This document shows positions 52,432 through 60,973 of a DNA stretch of 64,000 nt, piece by piece. Within the stretch, counting starts at the first letter, position 1. Every line of letters begins with the position of its first letter. Where the stretch lies: the NCBI GenBank assembly GCA_015231915.1, contig JADGAR010000013.1:1-64000 (forward strand), given 5' to 3'. The stretch comes from Magnetococcales bacterium. GTDB taxonomy: Bacteria; Pseudomonadota; Magnetococcia; Magnetococcales; Magnetaquicoccaceae. The position numbers were made by a program, and so were the translations under genes. A model generated the notes under the pieces. That model had not been told where the DNA came from. It saw only the letters and a program-made list of their open reading frames with translations, and did no database searches.

Positions 52432-52442
52432 GCGTCATTGCG

Positions 52443-52509
52443 CAGGGGATTTTTTTGTATATCTTTTTTGAATGATGTCTATACAAAAAATGCAAAAAAT
52501 ATCCCCCTG
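52443..52509. repeat. Long AT-rich imperfect inverted repeat
   Basis: TTTTTTGTATA (52451-52461) pairs perfectly with TATACAAAAAA (52480-52490) around an 18-base loop. An outer GGGGAT (52445-52450) pairs with ATCCCC (52501-52506), leaving a 10-base bulge on one side. It lies between the YrdC-type gene and the FKBP gene and is far richer in A/T than its surroundings. It might act as a transcription terminator, a regulatory RNA structure or a small mobile-element relic; no coding potential is seen. Confidence 0.6.
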
Positions 52510-52613
52510 ACGGCTTGCGTCGGTTGGGATGGATTTCATCGCGGATCAACATCCGGTAATATGCAGGCCGGAGGAGGGAGCATCACGACGCAGCGAGGCA
52601 CAGGAGGGGCGAG

Positions 52614-53096
52614 ATGGGAGCGTTTTTGGGAAAATTGCGGGTGCGGTTGTTCAACCTGATCCTGGGGCGCAAACGGGCGGATTGGCATCGCCGGGCAGGG
52701 GAGGAGTACCGCGCCAAAAACGGTGCGTTGGCCGGCGTCACCACCACCCGCAGCGGTCTGCAATGGCAGGTCCTGCGTCCGGCGGACGGACCCAAGCCGG
52801 AATTTTCCAGTCGGGTGCTGGTCCATTATCGGGGAACCTTGGTGGATGGCACCGAGTTCGACAGTTCCTACGCGCGGGGCGAGCCGATCACCTTCGGGCT
52901 GCTGGATGTGATTTCCGGGTGGCGCGAGGGATTGCAATTGATGTCCGTCGGCAGCCAGTATCGTTTTGTGCTGCCGCCGGATATCGCTTATGGTGGAACG
53001 GGGGCGGGTGGGTTGATCGCCCCCTGGTCCACCTTGATCTTCGAGGTCGAACTCCTCGCCATCGAGGAGAAGGACCGCAACAAGAAAAAGTCATGA
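52614..53096 (+). CDS. FKBP-type peptidyl-prolyl isomerase
   Basis: A 160-residue protein with an N-terminal basic amphipathic segment (about 1-40) and a complete FKBP domain: SSRVLVHYRGTLVDGTEFDS, ISGWREGLQLMSVGSQYRFV, LPPDIAYGGTGAGG and WSTLIFEVELLAIE. It catalyses proline cis-trans isomerisation. There is no clear signal peptide, so cytosolic or membrane-associated. A GGAGGGG site precedes ATG 52614. Confidence 0.93.
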   Translation: MGAFLGKLRVRLFNLILGRKRADWHRRAGEEYRAKNGALAGVTTTRSGLQWQVLRPADGPKPEFSSRVLVHYRGTLVDGTEFDSSYARGEPITFGLLDVISGWREGLQLMSVGSQYRFVLPPDIAYGGTGAGGLIAPWSTLIFEVELLAIEEKDRNKKKS

Positions 53097-53134
53097 GGCC
53101 AGTGCCTGACTGGCGCGGTCCCGAACCGGTTTCA

Positions 53135-53455
53135 TCACCAGTTCCAGGGCATCCACGATCCGCCTGGGCCACGGTTGTAGTACGGGTAATACCCGCCATA
53201 ATAAGGATAATACCCGCCGCCGTAGTAGGGATAGTAGCCGCCGCCGTAGTAAGGATGGTAGCCGCCGCCGTAGTAAGGATTATAGCCGCCGTAGTAGGGA
53301 TAATAGCCCCCGCCGTAATAGGGATGGTATCCCCCGTAGTAGGGATATCCCCCCCAGGGACCTCTTCCCCACCAGGCATCGCTGGTGGACGGTGTGGCCA
53401 GGATGGCTCCCCCCAGCAGGGCAGCCAAACCAAGGGTGATGGCGTGTTTTTTCAT
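53135..53455 (-). CDS. Tyr/Gly-rich secreted protein, sulfur-globule-protein-like
   Basis: A 106-residue protein: signal peptide (MKKHAITLGLAALLGGAILA, cleavage near TSDA), then WWGRGPWGG and about ten tandem copies of a [HYN]PYYGG[GY] unit, ending RGPGGSWMPWNW. Composition, size, signal and WW/GPW start resemble the structural envelope proteins (SgpA/B/C) of purple sulfur bacteria, which coat periplasmic sulfur globules. GGGAGG lies 10 bases before ATG 53455. Other Tyr/Gly-rich cell-surface proteins look similar, so this is a good but unproved match. Confidence 0.68.
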   Translation of the reverse strand: MKKHAITLGLAALLGGAILATPSTSDAWWGRGPWGGYPYYGGYHPYYGGGYYPYYGGYNPYYGGGYHPYYGGGYYPYYGGGYYPYYGGYYPYYNRGPGGSWMPWNW

Positions 53456-53484
53456 TCTCTCGATACCTCCCGATGATGGTGAAG

Positions 53485-54177
53485 ATGAATGATTCCCCAG
53501 TTGCTTTAATTGATAACAAATCCATTTGCCGATTTCAACCGGATTTTGTTTCCCCGTTGCGGGTGACCGGCGTGGTGCTGGCAGGCGGTCTTTCCCGGCG
53601 GATGCACGGTCGCGAAAAGGCTTTTCTCCCCTTTGGCGAGGGGGTGTTGCTGGACCGGACGCTGGCCAGATTCGCTGCGCAAGTGGAGCGCGTGGTGCTG
53701 AGCGCCAATGGCGATCCCTCCCGTTTCGTCCGTTTCGGTGCCCAGGTGATTCCCGATCCCCGCCCTGGTCATCCCGGTCCCCTGGCGGGGGTGGAGGCGG
53801 CCTTTCTGGCCACGGGAGCCGACTGGCTTCTGTCGGTCCCGGTGGATCTGCCGTTCCTGCCGATGGACCTCGGCGCGCAGTTGGGTGCCTGGGCCGACCG
53901 CGACAATCCACAGCCAGTGGTGGCTGCAAGCGGATCTCGGCTGCATCCGGTGGTGTGTCTGTGGCCCCGGGTCGTTTTGCCTTGGATCCAAAACGCCCTG
54001 GATGCCGGCCAACCCCGTTTGCTGGATTGGTTCGCCACCCATCCGCACCGGATCGTTTCCTTCGACCGGGGGCCGCATGGGGTGGATCCCTTTTTCAACG
54101 TCAATACCCCGGATGCCCTGATGGAGGCGGCGCACATGGACGACACGTCCGCCGGTGAACGGCCATGCATGCCCTGA
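53485..54177 (+). CDS. mobA: Molybdenum cofactor guanylyltransferase
   Basis: A 230-residue MobA-type nucleotidyltransferase: GVVLAGGLSRRMHGREKAFL (substrate loop with LAGGxSxRMG-like signature; His replaces Gly in RMG), IPDPRPGHPGPLAGVEAAF, VPVDLPFLP and the C-terminal FFNVNTPDAL. It links GMP to Mo-molybdopterin for enzymes such as nitrate reductase. The start could be ATG 53473 or 53485; about 25 extra residues precede the usual N-terminus either way. It overlaps the next gene by 13 bases. Confidence 0.9.
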   Translation: MNDSPVALIDNKSICRFQPDFVSPLRVTGVVLAGGLSRRMHGREKAFLPFGEGVLLDRTLARFAAQVERVVLSANGDPSRFVRFGAQVIPDPRPGHPGPLAGVEAAFLATGADWLLSVPVDLPFLPMDLGAQLGAWADRDNPQPVVAASGSRLHPVVCLWPRVVLPWIQNALDAGQPRLLDWFATHPHRIVSFDRGPHGVDPFFNVNTPDALMEAAHMDDTSAGERPCMP

Positions 54178-57100
54178 AATTCAAGATCCTGGTCCAGTTC
54201 GTCGTCCTCATCCTGGTGATGATCGCCTGCGGCGCCCTGGGGATCCTGTGGCAGCAGACCAGCGAGAATCAACGCCAGACCCTTCAACTGGCGGACGCCA
54301 TTCAGGCTGCCATCGAGGATTTCGAGCAGCACGAGGCGACCCTCATGCAGGCCTCCATCAACATCATCAAGCGCAATGACGCCATTCGGCAGGCACTGCT
54401 GAACAGGGACCGGGAGCGGCTGCTGGCCATCTCCGGGGCGTTGTTCCAGGAGTTGCGCGAGGATTTTCGCATCACCCATTTTTATTATCATCTGCCCGAT
54501 CGCATCAATCTGCTGCGGGTCCATCAACCCGACAGGCATGGCGATTCGATCGGTCGCGAGACCCTGCAACTGGCCATGGAACGCGGTCGAACCGCCTCCG
54601 GCATCGAGGTCGGTCCCTTGGGCATGTTGACGCTGCGTACCGTGACCCCCTGGTACGACGAGGGACGGTTGATCGGCTTCCTGGAAATGGGCAAGGATGT
54701 CGAGACCTGGACGGAACCCCTGGAAAGACAGTTCCAGGCACGCATCCATTGGTTCGTTCCCAAACAAGAGTTGCAGGCGACCGATCGCGCTGCCTCCCCG
54801 ACCTGGCATCCCGCCGCAGGCAGCGTGCTCATGCCGCCGGAATCCGACAAGGCCCTTCCGCCTTATCTGCACCGGCTCGCTGCGGATCTGGACACCCCAG
54901 GCAGGCATCTCCGCTGCAATATTCCCTTTGAAGACGACCATTTCAACGTGATCCGTCTGCCGCTCCGCTCCCCCACGGGCCGGGAGGTGGCCTTTCTGGT
55001 GGCCGGCAAGGATGCCAGCGAACAGGTGCATCACTCCCAGTGGATCATCAGCCTGGGGTTGGTCGTGGGCCTGCTGGTCGGCATGGGGTTGATCCGGCTG
55101 TTCGGCAGGTTGCTGGATCTCCTGGAGAGTCGGCTGTGCCGGGCGGAGCACCGTGAATCGTTGCTGGGGCGCATCGTGGACGCCTCGTGGCATCCCATTT
55201 TCCTGTGCGATGCCTCCTCCGGGGCGATTCTGCAGGTCAATCTGGGCGCATTGCGCGTGTTGGGGTATGCGGAAGGGGAATTGCTCGCCACCAGCATTGC
55301 CGGGTTGGTGGTGGAGGCGTATCGGGAGACCTTCATGCAGGCTTTCCACAGCTTGCGCCTGGGCACCAAGAACCGGGTCGCCGTGCAGGGGATGCTGCGC
55401 AAACAAGACCAGGCGACCTTTTACGTGGAGATGCATCTGCAACTGTTCGACATGGAACGGCCTCCGGTGGTGGTGGTCATGGTGCAGGATATCACCATGC
55501 AGAAACAGTTGTTGGTTTCCTTGCAGGAGACCTTGTCCGTCACCGAATCGGCCAATCGGATGAAAAGCGAATTTCTGGCCAATATGAGCCATGAAATCCG
55601 TACACCATTGAACTCCATCATCGGTCTGACCGATCTGATTCTCAATGCCAAGATTTCCAGGGCAGATCAGCGCCACAATCTGGAGATCGTGTTGCGTTCG
55701 TCCGAGTGCCTGCTGGAACTGCTGAATTCGGTTCTGGACGTGGCCAAGATCGACGCGGGGCGTCTGGTTCTGGAACGGGTATCCTTCGACCTTTCCGGCC
55801 AGGTCGAGAATGCCTGTGCGCCTTTGGCTTTGCGGGCGTGGCAAAAGGATGTGGAACTGTTTTGCGATATCGATCCAGATGTCCCGCAAACCCTGATCGG
55901 TGATCCGGTGCGCCTCAAACAGGTGATCACCAACCTGCTCAACAACGCCGTCAAGTTTACCAACGCCGGCGAGGTGGTGTTGCGCATCGCGCTTCTGGAG
56001 TGCTCGCAACAGCCCGAAAAAACCGTCTGGCTGCATTTTTCCGTGGCCGACACCGGCGTCGGCATCCCGGAAGAGATGCATGCCCGGATTTTCGAGCGCT
56101 TCACGCAGGCGGATGGCTCCACCACCCGCAAATTCGGCGGGACGGGTTTGGGGTTGAACATCTGCAAGCATCTCGTGGCCATGATGGAGGGGGAGATCTG
56201 GCTGGAGAGCAAAGTGGATTGCGGGAGTGTGTTTCATTTCGTGGTGCGATTCGGAGTCGCCGACCGCTGCCAGGAGGAACGTGGCGAGCGGGTGGCCATG
56301 GAGAACACACAACGGTACATCCCGCCGCAATTCCGGATGGACGGGGTGCGGATGCTGTTGGCCGTCCCCCATGCCAGGGGACGCGCAATCGTCGCCAGGC
56401 TGTTGCGTCAGGCCGGCGCGAGGATCGATGAGGTGACGGATGCCGAAGGTCTGCGGGGGAGTCTGGGCGCGGCCAGGGCAGGGCAGGACCGGTTCGATCT
56501 GTTGATTCTGGATCATGACCTCGTCGGCGAGATCGAGGCGGAGGATCCGGGGACAAAGATTTTGTTGTTGATGCCGGGCAACGCCAGCACCTTGCCGTGG
56601 GAGGAGATTGTCTGGCTGCGGGAGGCGGGGGTGTTGCGCAAACCGGTGTGGAAATTTCGGTTGCTCAAGGCGGTTCGTCAGCGTTTGTCCGACGCCCCGC
56701 CCCCCATGGAACTGCCAGCGCCCGTGGTGACGCGGATCGTCGCGCCCATGGAGCTTCTGCTGCTCGAAGAAAATCCCAGGGATCAGCAGATCGTCAAGAT
56801 GATTTTCGAGGCGGATGGTCATGGGGTACGGATCGTGGATTCGGGGCAGGAAGCCATTGCCACGTTGCGGGAGAAATCCTATGATCTGTTGTTGATCCAG
56901 GTGCGCGGGGATGGGGTGGGGGGGCTGGAGACCATCCGGAATCTGCGCCGCGAGGAGGCGGAAAAAAGGGTCAGTCGCCCCGTGCCGATCATCGCGGTGG
57001 GCGGCAAGGGAGGGGTGGAGCAGGAAAACCGGTGCCGGGAGGCCGGTGCGGATGGTTTCTATACCAAGCCGTACCGTGCCGAGCAGTTGTATGATCAGAT

Positions 57101-57482
57101 CGCCAGGATCGTGCGTCACAGGCAGCAGAATGCGCCCTCCGTGACCCCGAAGGTCAACGCTCCCCCGTTGAAGCCGGTGGATTTGGATCCGGTGGCGTTC
57201 GCGCAAAAGAGCGCGGAGTTCATGCGGCAATTGCCTGGCGCCCTGGAAGAGTTGCGCAAGGCTGTTGGGGAGCGGAGCGCGGTGCGCGTGGCCAGGCTCG
57301 TGGGGGTGTTGAATGACACCTCCAGGGAGATCGGTGCCTGGCGGATCGCGGTGCAAGGGATTCGCCTGCGGGGCAACGCGGAACAGAATCGCTGGGAGGA
57401 GTCGCGGGAGGCATTGGAAAAACTGACGCAACTCTGTCATGAGGCCGGGAAGGCCTTGCTGGAGAGGGAGTCCGAGCAATAA
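54165..57482 (+). CDS. Large hybrid histidine kinase with a pseudo-receiver
   Basis: A 1105-residue membrane kinase: TM1 (8-28), a periplasmic sensor of about 260 residues with a double-CACHE/HAMP-like layout, TM2 (about 288-310), PAS (about 325-445), HisKA ([13 protein letters not shown], His476), HATPase (NLLNNAVKFT, DTGVGIP, GGTGLGLNICKHLV), two receiver-like domains and a C-terminal HPt-like helical region. In the second receiver the expected acceptor Asp is Gln912 (LLLIQVRGDG), so it cannot be phosphorylated normally; the first (LLILDHDLVG) is also divergent. The ligand is unknown. Confidence 0.9.
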   Translation: MHALKFKILVQFVVLILVMIACGALGILWQQTSENQRQTLQLADAIQAAIEDFEQHEATLMQASINIIKRNDAIRQALLNRDRERLLAISGALFQELREDFRITHFYYHLPDRINLLRVHQPDRHGDSIGRETLQLAMERGRTASGIEVGPLGMLTLRTVTPWYDEGRLIGFLEMGKDVETWTEPLERQFQARIHWFVPKQELQATDRAASPTWHPAAGSVLMPPESDKALPPYLHRLAADLDTPGRHLRCNIPFEDDHFNVIRLPLRSPTGREVAFLVAGKDASEQVHHSQWIISLGLVVGLLVGMGLIRLFGRLLDLLESRLCRAEHRESLLGRIVDASWHPIFLCDASSGAILQVNLGALRVLGYAEGELLATSIAGLVVEAYRETFMQAFHSLRLGTKNRVAVQGMLRKQDQATFYVEMHLQLFDMERPPVVVVMVQDITMQKQLLVSLQETLSVTESANRMKSEFLANMSHEIRTPLNSIIGLTDLILNAKISRADQRHNLEIVLRSSECLLELLNSVLDVAKIDAGRLVLERVSFDLSGQVENACAPLALRAWQKDVELFCDIDPDVPQTLIGDPVRLKQVITNLLNNAVKFTNAGEVVLRIALLECSQQPEKTVWLHFSVADTGVGIPEEMHARIFERFTQADGSTTRKFGGTGLGLNICKHLVAMMEGEIWLESKVDCGSVFHFVVRFGVADRCQEERGERVAMENTQRYIPPQFRMDGVRMLLAVPHARGRAIVARLLRQAGARIDEVTDAEGLRGSLGAARAGQDRFDLLILDHDLVGEIEAEDPGTKILLLMPGNASTLPWEEIVWLREAGVLRKPVWKFRLLKAVRQRLSDAPPPMELPAPVVTRIVAPMELLLLEENPRDQQIVKMIFEADGHGVRIVDSGQEAIATLREKSYDLLLIQVRGDGVGGLETIRNLRREEAEKRVSRPVPIIAVGGKGGVEQENRCREAGADGFYTKPYRAEQLYDQIARIVRHRQQNAPSVTPKVNAPPLKPVDLDPVAFAQKSAEFMRQLPGALEELRKAVGERSAVRVARLVGVLNDTSREIGAWRIAVQGIRLRGNAEQNRWEESREALEKLTQLCHEAGKALLERESEQ

Positions 57483-57579
57483 AGATTCCGACCTTCGCTG
57501 ACGCGTCGGAGGTCAGGACGTTTTTCACCTGGAAACGAAAAAGAGAGTGCCATTATAAAGTTGGATCGGGGATTGCAAT

Positions 57580-57945
57580 ATGATGAACGAATCACATGAC
57601 GCTGCCCAGGCAGAACTGGACGAGTTGTTGGAGGAGGAACCCACGCTGTTGGAGCGCATCGCGATCCTGGAAAGCGACGTGAAGCTGCTCAAGTCCATCG
57701 TGAATGCGATGCCTACCCTGTTGGAGAAGGACAAGCAGGATGCGCGCAAGAGCATGGAGGAGGTCAAGGTGCTGCAGAACCGGATGACGGAGATTGCCTC
57801 CACCACGGTGCAGTCCAACCAGAAGATGGAGCATCTCGGCAAGGTGGTGGAGGTGGTCAAGAAGGAGACCAATTCCTGGATGGTGGTGATCATCATCTGT
57901 TTCAGCATTTTCTTCATTGTTTCTCTCTTTATCAGGGCGGGTTGA
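57580..57945 (+). CDS. Coiled-coil protein with C-terminal membrane anchor
   Basis: A 121-residue protein: acidic N-terminus, long coiled coil (about 20-95; LLERIAILESDVKLLKSIVN, then SMEEVKVLQNRMTEIASTTV) and a C-terminal membrane helix (SWMVVIIICFSIFFIVSLFI). The tail-anchored topology suggests a scaffold or partner of membrane complexes. I do not recognise the family. It follows the large kinase by 97 bases and precedes another small gene by one base. Confidence 0.72.
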   Translation: MMNESHDAAQAELDELLEEEPTLLERIAILESDVKLLKSIVNAMPTLLEKDKQDARKSMEEVKVLQNRMTEIASTTVQSNQKMEHLGKVVEVVKKETNSWMVVIIICFSIFFIVSLFIRAG

Positions 57946-57946
57946 G

Positions 57947-58195
57947 ATGAACGGCGACGAACTGGACGACCATATGCGGATCGAGGAGGAAATCGGTGTC
58001 GAGGTCAGGAGGATGCTGCGCGGCAACATGACCGCAATGGCAGCCCCGTTGCAGGAAATGTCCGATCAGGAGCGTCGGATCTTCGCCGAGGCCGGTTTGG
58101 GACATGCCGTGGAGGAGTTGTTGCCGTCGGCGCGCATGGAGTTGCGGCTTGCGCGCGCGTTCACCCAGAGGCGGAAGCAGGGAAAAAAACGGTGA
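57947..58195 (+). CDS. Small acidic/basic helical protein, unknown
   Basis: An 82-residue cytosolic protein with no recognised motif ([20 protein letters not shown]; basic end RRKQGKKR). It lies between the coiled-coil gene (one-base gap) and nfo (GTGA overlap), so the three are probably co-transcribed. ATG 57947 is chosen on the GTTGAG spacing. Confidence 0.62.
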   Translation: MNGDELDDHMRIEEEIGVEVRRMLRGNMTAMAAPLQEMSDQERRIFAEAGLGHAVEELLPSARMELRLARAFTQRRKQGKKR

Positions 58196-59037
58196 AGCGG
58201 GTCGGTGCGCACGTCAGCATTGCCGGCGGTGTGGCCAACGCCCCCCGGAACGCCATGGCCATCGGCGCCAGGGCCTTTGGCATGTTCACAAAAAATCAGC
58301 GTCAATGGCGGGCCAAGCCGCTGACCGCCGCCGAGATCGACGCCTTCGCCCTGGCGATGCATGAGGCGGGGTATGCCCCGCAACACGTTCTGCCCCATGA
58401 CGGTTATCTGATCAATCTGGGTCATCCGGACGCCGCCTTGCGCCAGCAGTCCCTCGATGCCTTCATCGACGAGATGGAGCGCTGCCGGTTGCTGGGGCTG
58501 GACCGTCTGAATTTCCATCCCGGCAGTCATCTGCGCCAGATTGCCCCCGAGGCGTGCCTGGATCTCATCGCCGATTCCGTCAATCGTGCCCTGGATGCGG
58601 TGGCAGGCGTGACCGCCGTGATCGAGAACACCGCCGGTCAGGGATCCAATCTGGGGTACTCCTTCGAGCAGCTTGCCCACATCATTCATCGGGTGGAGGA
58701 CAAATCCCGGATCGGGGTCTGCCTGGATACCTGTCATGCCTTCGTGGCCGGCTACGAGTTGCGCGACCCCGAGGGTTTCGCCGCCACCATGGCCGCTTTC
58801 GAAACGGTGGTCGGTTTTGCCTGGCTCAAGGGGATGCACATCAACGATTCCAAGCCCGGTCTCGGGGAGCGGGTGGATCGTCACCACAATATCGGTCATG
58901 GGCAACTGGGGGTGGAGCCGTTCCGCCGGATCATGATCGACCCGCGTTTCGAGGAGATTCCCCTCATCCTGGAGACCATCGACGAGACCCTCTGGCCGGA
59001 GGAGATTCGGCTGCTTTATTCCTTCACGACGGTTTGA
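58192..59037 (+). CDS. nfo: Endonuclease IV
   Basis: A 281-residue AP endonuclease of the TIM-barrel type with zinc-site motifs [40 protein letters not shown] and [11 protein letters not shown]. It cleaves abasic sites and 3'-blocked ends during base-excision repair. The start is GTG 58192, overlapping the previous stop. A strong hairpin follows the stop. Confidence 0.96.
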   Translation: MKRVGAHVSIAGGVANAPRNAMAIGARAFGMFTKNQRQWRAKPLTAAEIDAFALAMHEAGYAPQHVLPHDGYLINLGHPDAALRQQSLDAFIDEMERCRLLGLDRLNFHPGSHLRQIAPEACLDLIADSVNRALDAVAGVTAVIENTAGQGSNLGYSFEQLAHIIHRVEDKSRIGVCLDTCHAFVAGYELRDPEGFAATMAAFETVVGFAWLKGMHINDSKPGLGERVDRHHNIGHGQLGVEPFRRIMIDPRFEEIPLILETIDETLWPEEIRLLYSFTTV

Positions 59038-59038
59038 A

Positions 59039-59067
59039 CCATGCGCGGTTGAAAGAACCGCGCATGG
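59039..59067. terminator. Bidirectional hairpin between nfo and the carbonic anhydrase gene
   Basis: CCATGCGCGGTT and AACCGCGCATGG form a perfect 12-pair stem with a 5-base loop in the 48-base gap between convergent genes. No T-run follows on either strand, but the position fits a shared terminator. Confidence 0.7.
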
Positions 59068-59085
59068 AATCCCACGGTCCCGGCC

Positions 59086-59778
59086 CTACAGCCACTCCAC
59101 CTTGCCGTTTTCGATGTGATAGAGCGCGCCGATGATCTTCATCCTGCCGGATTCGCGCAGCTGATAGAGTTCCTGGCTGCTGGCCAACAGGGTCTGGATG
59201 GATTGATGCACGTTCTCCTTGATGGCATCCAGTACCAGTGCGTCTCCGGTGGTGCCCTTGGCCTTCGCCCGCTCCACGGCTGGGATGATGTGTTCCACCA
59301 GTTTCGGGATGTTGCCTTTGACCTGCACGCCCTTGACCACGGCGCTCACCGCACCGCATTGGGTGTGTCCCATCACCACCACCAGGGGGGTCATCAGGTG
59401 GCTTGCGCCATATTCCGTCGTACCGGCTTCGTCGATGTCGATGACGTTGCCCGCCACCCGGACGACGAACAGATCGCCGATGCCCCGGTCGAAGAGGTGT
59501 TCCACCGGCACCCGGGAATCGGAACAGGAGATGATCGTGGCAAAGGGGTGCTGCCCCTTGCTGGCGGTCTCCCCGATCCGTTGCGCGGTCAGGTTGGGCC
59601 GTTCCGTCTTGCCGGCCAGAAAGCGGGCGTTGCCCTCTCTGAGCAGTTGATATGCCTGTTCCGCGCTCATGGGCGGGGCTTGTTCGTTGGCCCCCGGCAG
59701 TCGCGGCAGGAGCAGGGCGCTCACGCCGACGGCCAGCCCGGCGAGCAGACCGCGTCGGGAAATGGAGTGGTCACACAT
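59086..59778 (-). CDS. Tat-exported beta-carbonic anhydrase
   Basis: A 230-residue beta-class carbonic anhydrase, interconverting CO2 and bicarbonate. Zinc ligands: Cys85 and Asp87-Arg89 (ISCSDSRVP), His138 and Cys141 (GHTQCGA). The leader SISRRGLLAGLAVGVSALLL carries a twin-arginine motif, so the enzyme should act in the periplasm, which is less common for this class. AGGAGAA precedes the ATG. Periplasmic CO2 hydration would suit an autotroph. Confidence 0.92.
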   Translation of the reverse strand: MCDHSISRRGLLAGLAVGVSALLLPRLPGANEQAPPMSAEQAYQLLREGNARFLAGKTERPNLTAQRIGETASKGQHPFATIISCSDSRVPVEHLFDRGIGDLFVVRVAGNVIDIDEAGTTEYGASHLMTPLVVVMGHTQCGAVSAVVKGVQVKGNIPKLVEHIIPAVERAKAKGTTGDALVLDAIKENVHQSIQTLLASSQELYQLRESGRMKIIGALYHIENGKVEWL

Positions 59779-59977
59779 GATGGTTCTCCTGTCGAAAAAA
59801 AATCCGAATTTTATTGAAGGTTGCGAAGTCTTTGCAATTTAATCGTTTCGGGTGGGGCGGGCAACCCATTCCGCGCGCAGGAAGGATATTTCCTTGAATT
59901 GTCTTGCGGCGCGGGGGTATCGTCTTGCCCATTATCCAGGATTTTTTCCACTTTTGTGTGGCGAGTCAACCATCATC

Positions 59978-60973
59978 ATGTTGCAATTCGCCTGGCCTTG
60001 GGTGTTTTTGCTCCTGCCGATTCCGTATCTTGCCCGGCGTTTCGGCGCACCTGCCCCTGTGCGGGAAGCGGGCGCGCTGGAACTCCCCTTTGTCGAGGAT
60101 TTCATCGGCAGCGCCCTTGCCGACGCGCCCCAGGAGCGTCCTGTGCGTTGGGTCATGGCCCTGGCGGTGGTGGCGTGGGTGTTGCTGGTGTGTGCGGCGG
60201 CCCGTCCGGAGTGGTTGGGCGAGGCGACCGAACTGCCGGCCAGTGGCCGGGACCTGATGTTGGCGGTGGACCTTTCCGGGAGCATGCAGACCAGGGATTT
60301 CGTGAGCGAGGGGCAGCCGGTGGACCGGATCACCGTGGCCAGGCGGGTGGGGGCGGAGTTCATCCGGCGCCGGGTGGGAGACCGCACCGGCTTGATCCTG
60401 TTCGGCGCCCAGGCCTATTTGCAGGCCCCTCTCACCCTGGACCGGGAGACCACCGCCACCCTGCTGGAAGAGGCGGTGATCGGACTGGCCGGCAAGGAGA
60501 CCGCCATCGGGGATGCCATCGGTCTGGCAGTGAAGCGGATGCGCGAAAGCCCGCACAATTCCCGCGCCCTGATCCTGGTGACCGACGGGGCCAACACCGC
60601 CGGCAGCGTGGCTCCGCTCACCGCCGCCCGGCTGGCCGCCGACGCGCGGCTCAAGATCTATCCCATCGGGGTGGGCGCGGACGAGATGACCATCCGCACC
60701 TTTTTCGGCGCCCGCAAGGTCAATCCCTCGGAGGATCTGGACGAACCGACCCTGACCGCCATTGCCGAAATGACCGGGGGACGTTATTTCCGGGCCAAGG
60801 ATGGCGCCGGTCTGGAGGAGATCTACCGCCTGCTGGATGAGTTGGAGCCGGTGGCCAGGGAGGTCAACGCCTACCGGCCCAAACGGGCGCTGTTTCACTG
60901 GCCGTTGGGGGTGGCGTTGTCGTTGGCCGTTTTTTTGACGCTCAGGCGGTTGCGGGGGGGCGGATGGCCATGA
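59978..60973 (+). CDS. batA: BatA-type VWA membrane protein
   Basis: A 331-residue protein: N-terminal membrane segment (WPWVFLLLPIPYLARRF), second segment (VMALAVVAWVLLVCAAARPE), a VWA domain with MIDAS motif DLSGSM (98-103) plus TDGANTAG, and a C-terminal membrane helix. In Bacteroides, Bat proteins support aerotolerance; in Francisella and Leptospira they serve stress tolerance. The frame is open to 59852, but ATG 59978 begins the membrane segment. moxR, usually upstream, is not in the window. Confidence 0.9.
   Translation: MLQFAWPWVFLLLPIPYLARRFGAPAPVREAGALELPFVEDFIGSALADAPQERPVRWVMALAVVAWVLLVCAAARPEWLGEATELPASGRDLMLAVDLSGSMQTRDFVSEGQPVDRITVARRVGAEFIRRRVGDRTGLILFGAQAYLQAPLTLDRETTATLLEEAVIGLAGKETAIGDAIGLAVKRMRESPHNSRALILVTDGANTAGSVAPLTAARLAADARLKIYPIGVGADEMTIRTFFGARKVNPSEDLDEPTLTAIAEMTGGRYFRAKDGAGLEEIYRLLDELEPVAREVNAYRPKRALFHWPLGVALSLAVFLTLRRLRGGGWP

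Noticed and set aside
53160-53345. Short tandem repeats considered as a CRISPR array
   Set aside because: The repeats are codon-periodic and encode PYYGG units behind a signal peptide; there are no unique spacers.
53769-57479. A 1236-codon minus-strand frame opposite mobA and the hybrid kinase
   Set aside because: The plus strand has full kinase motifs; the antisense frame has no domain and a biased composition typical of shadows.
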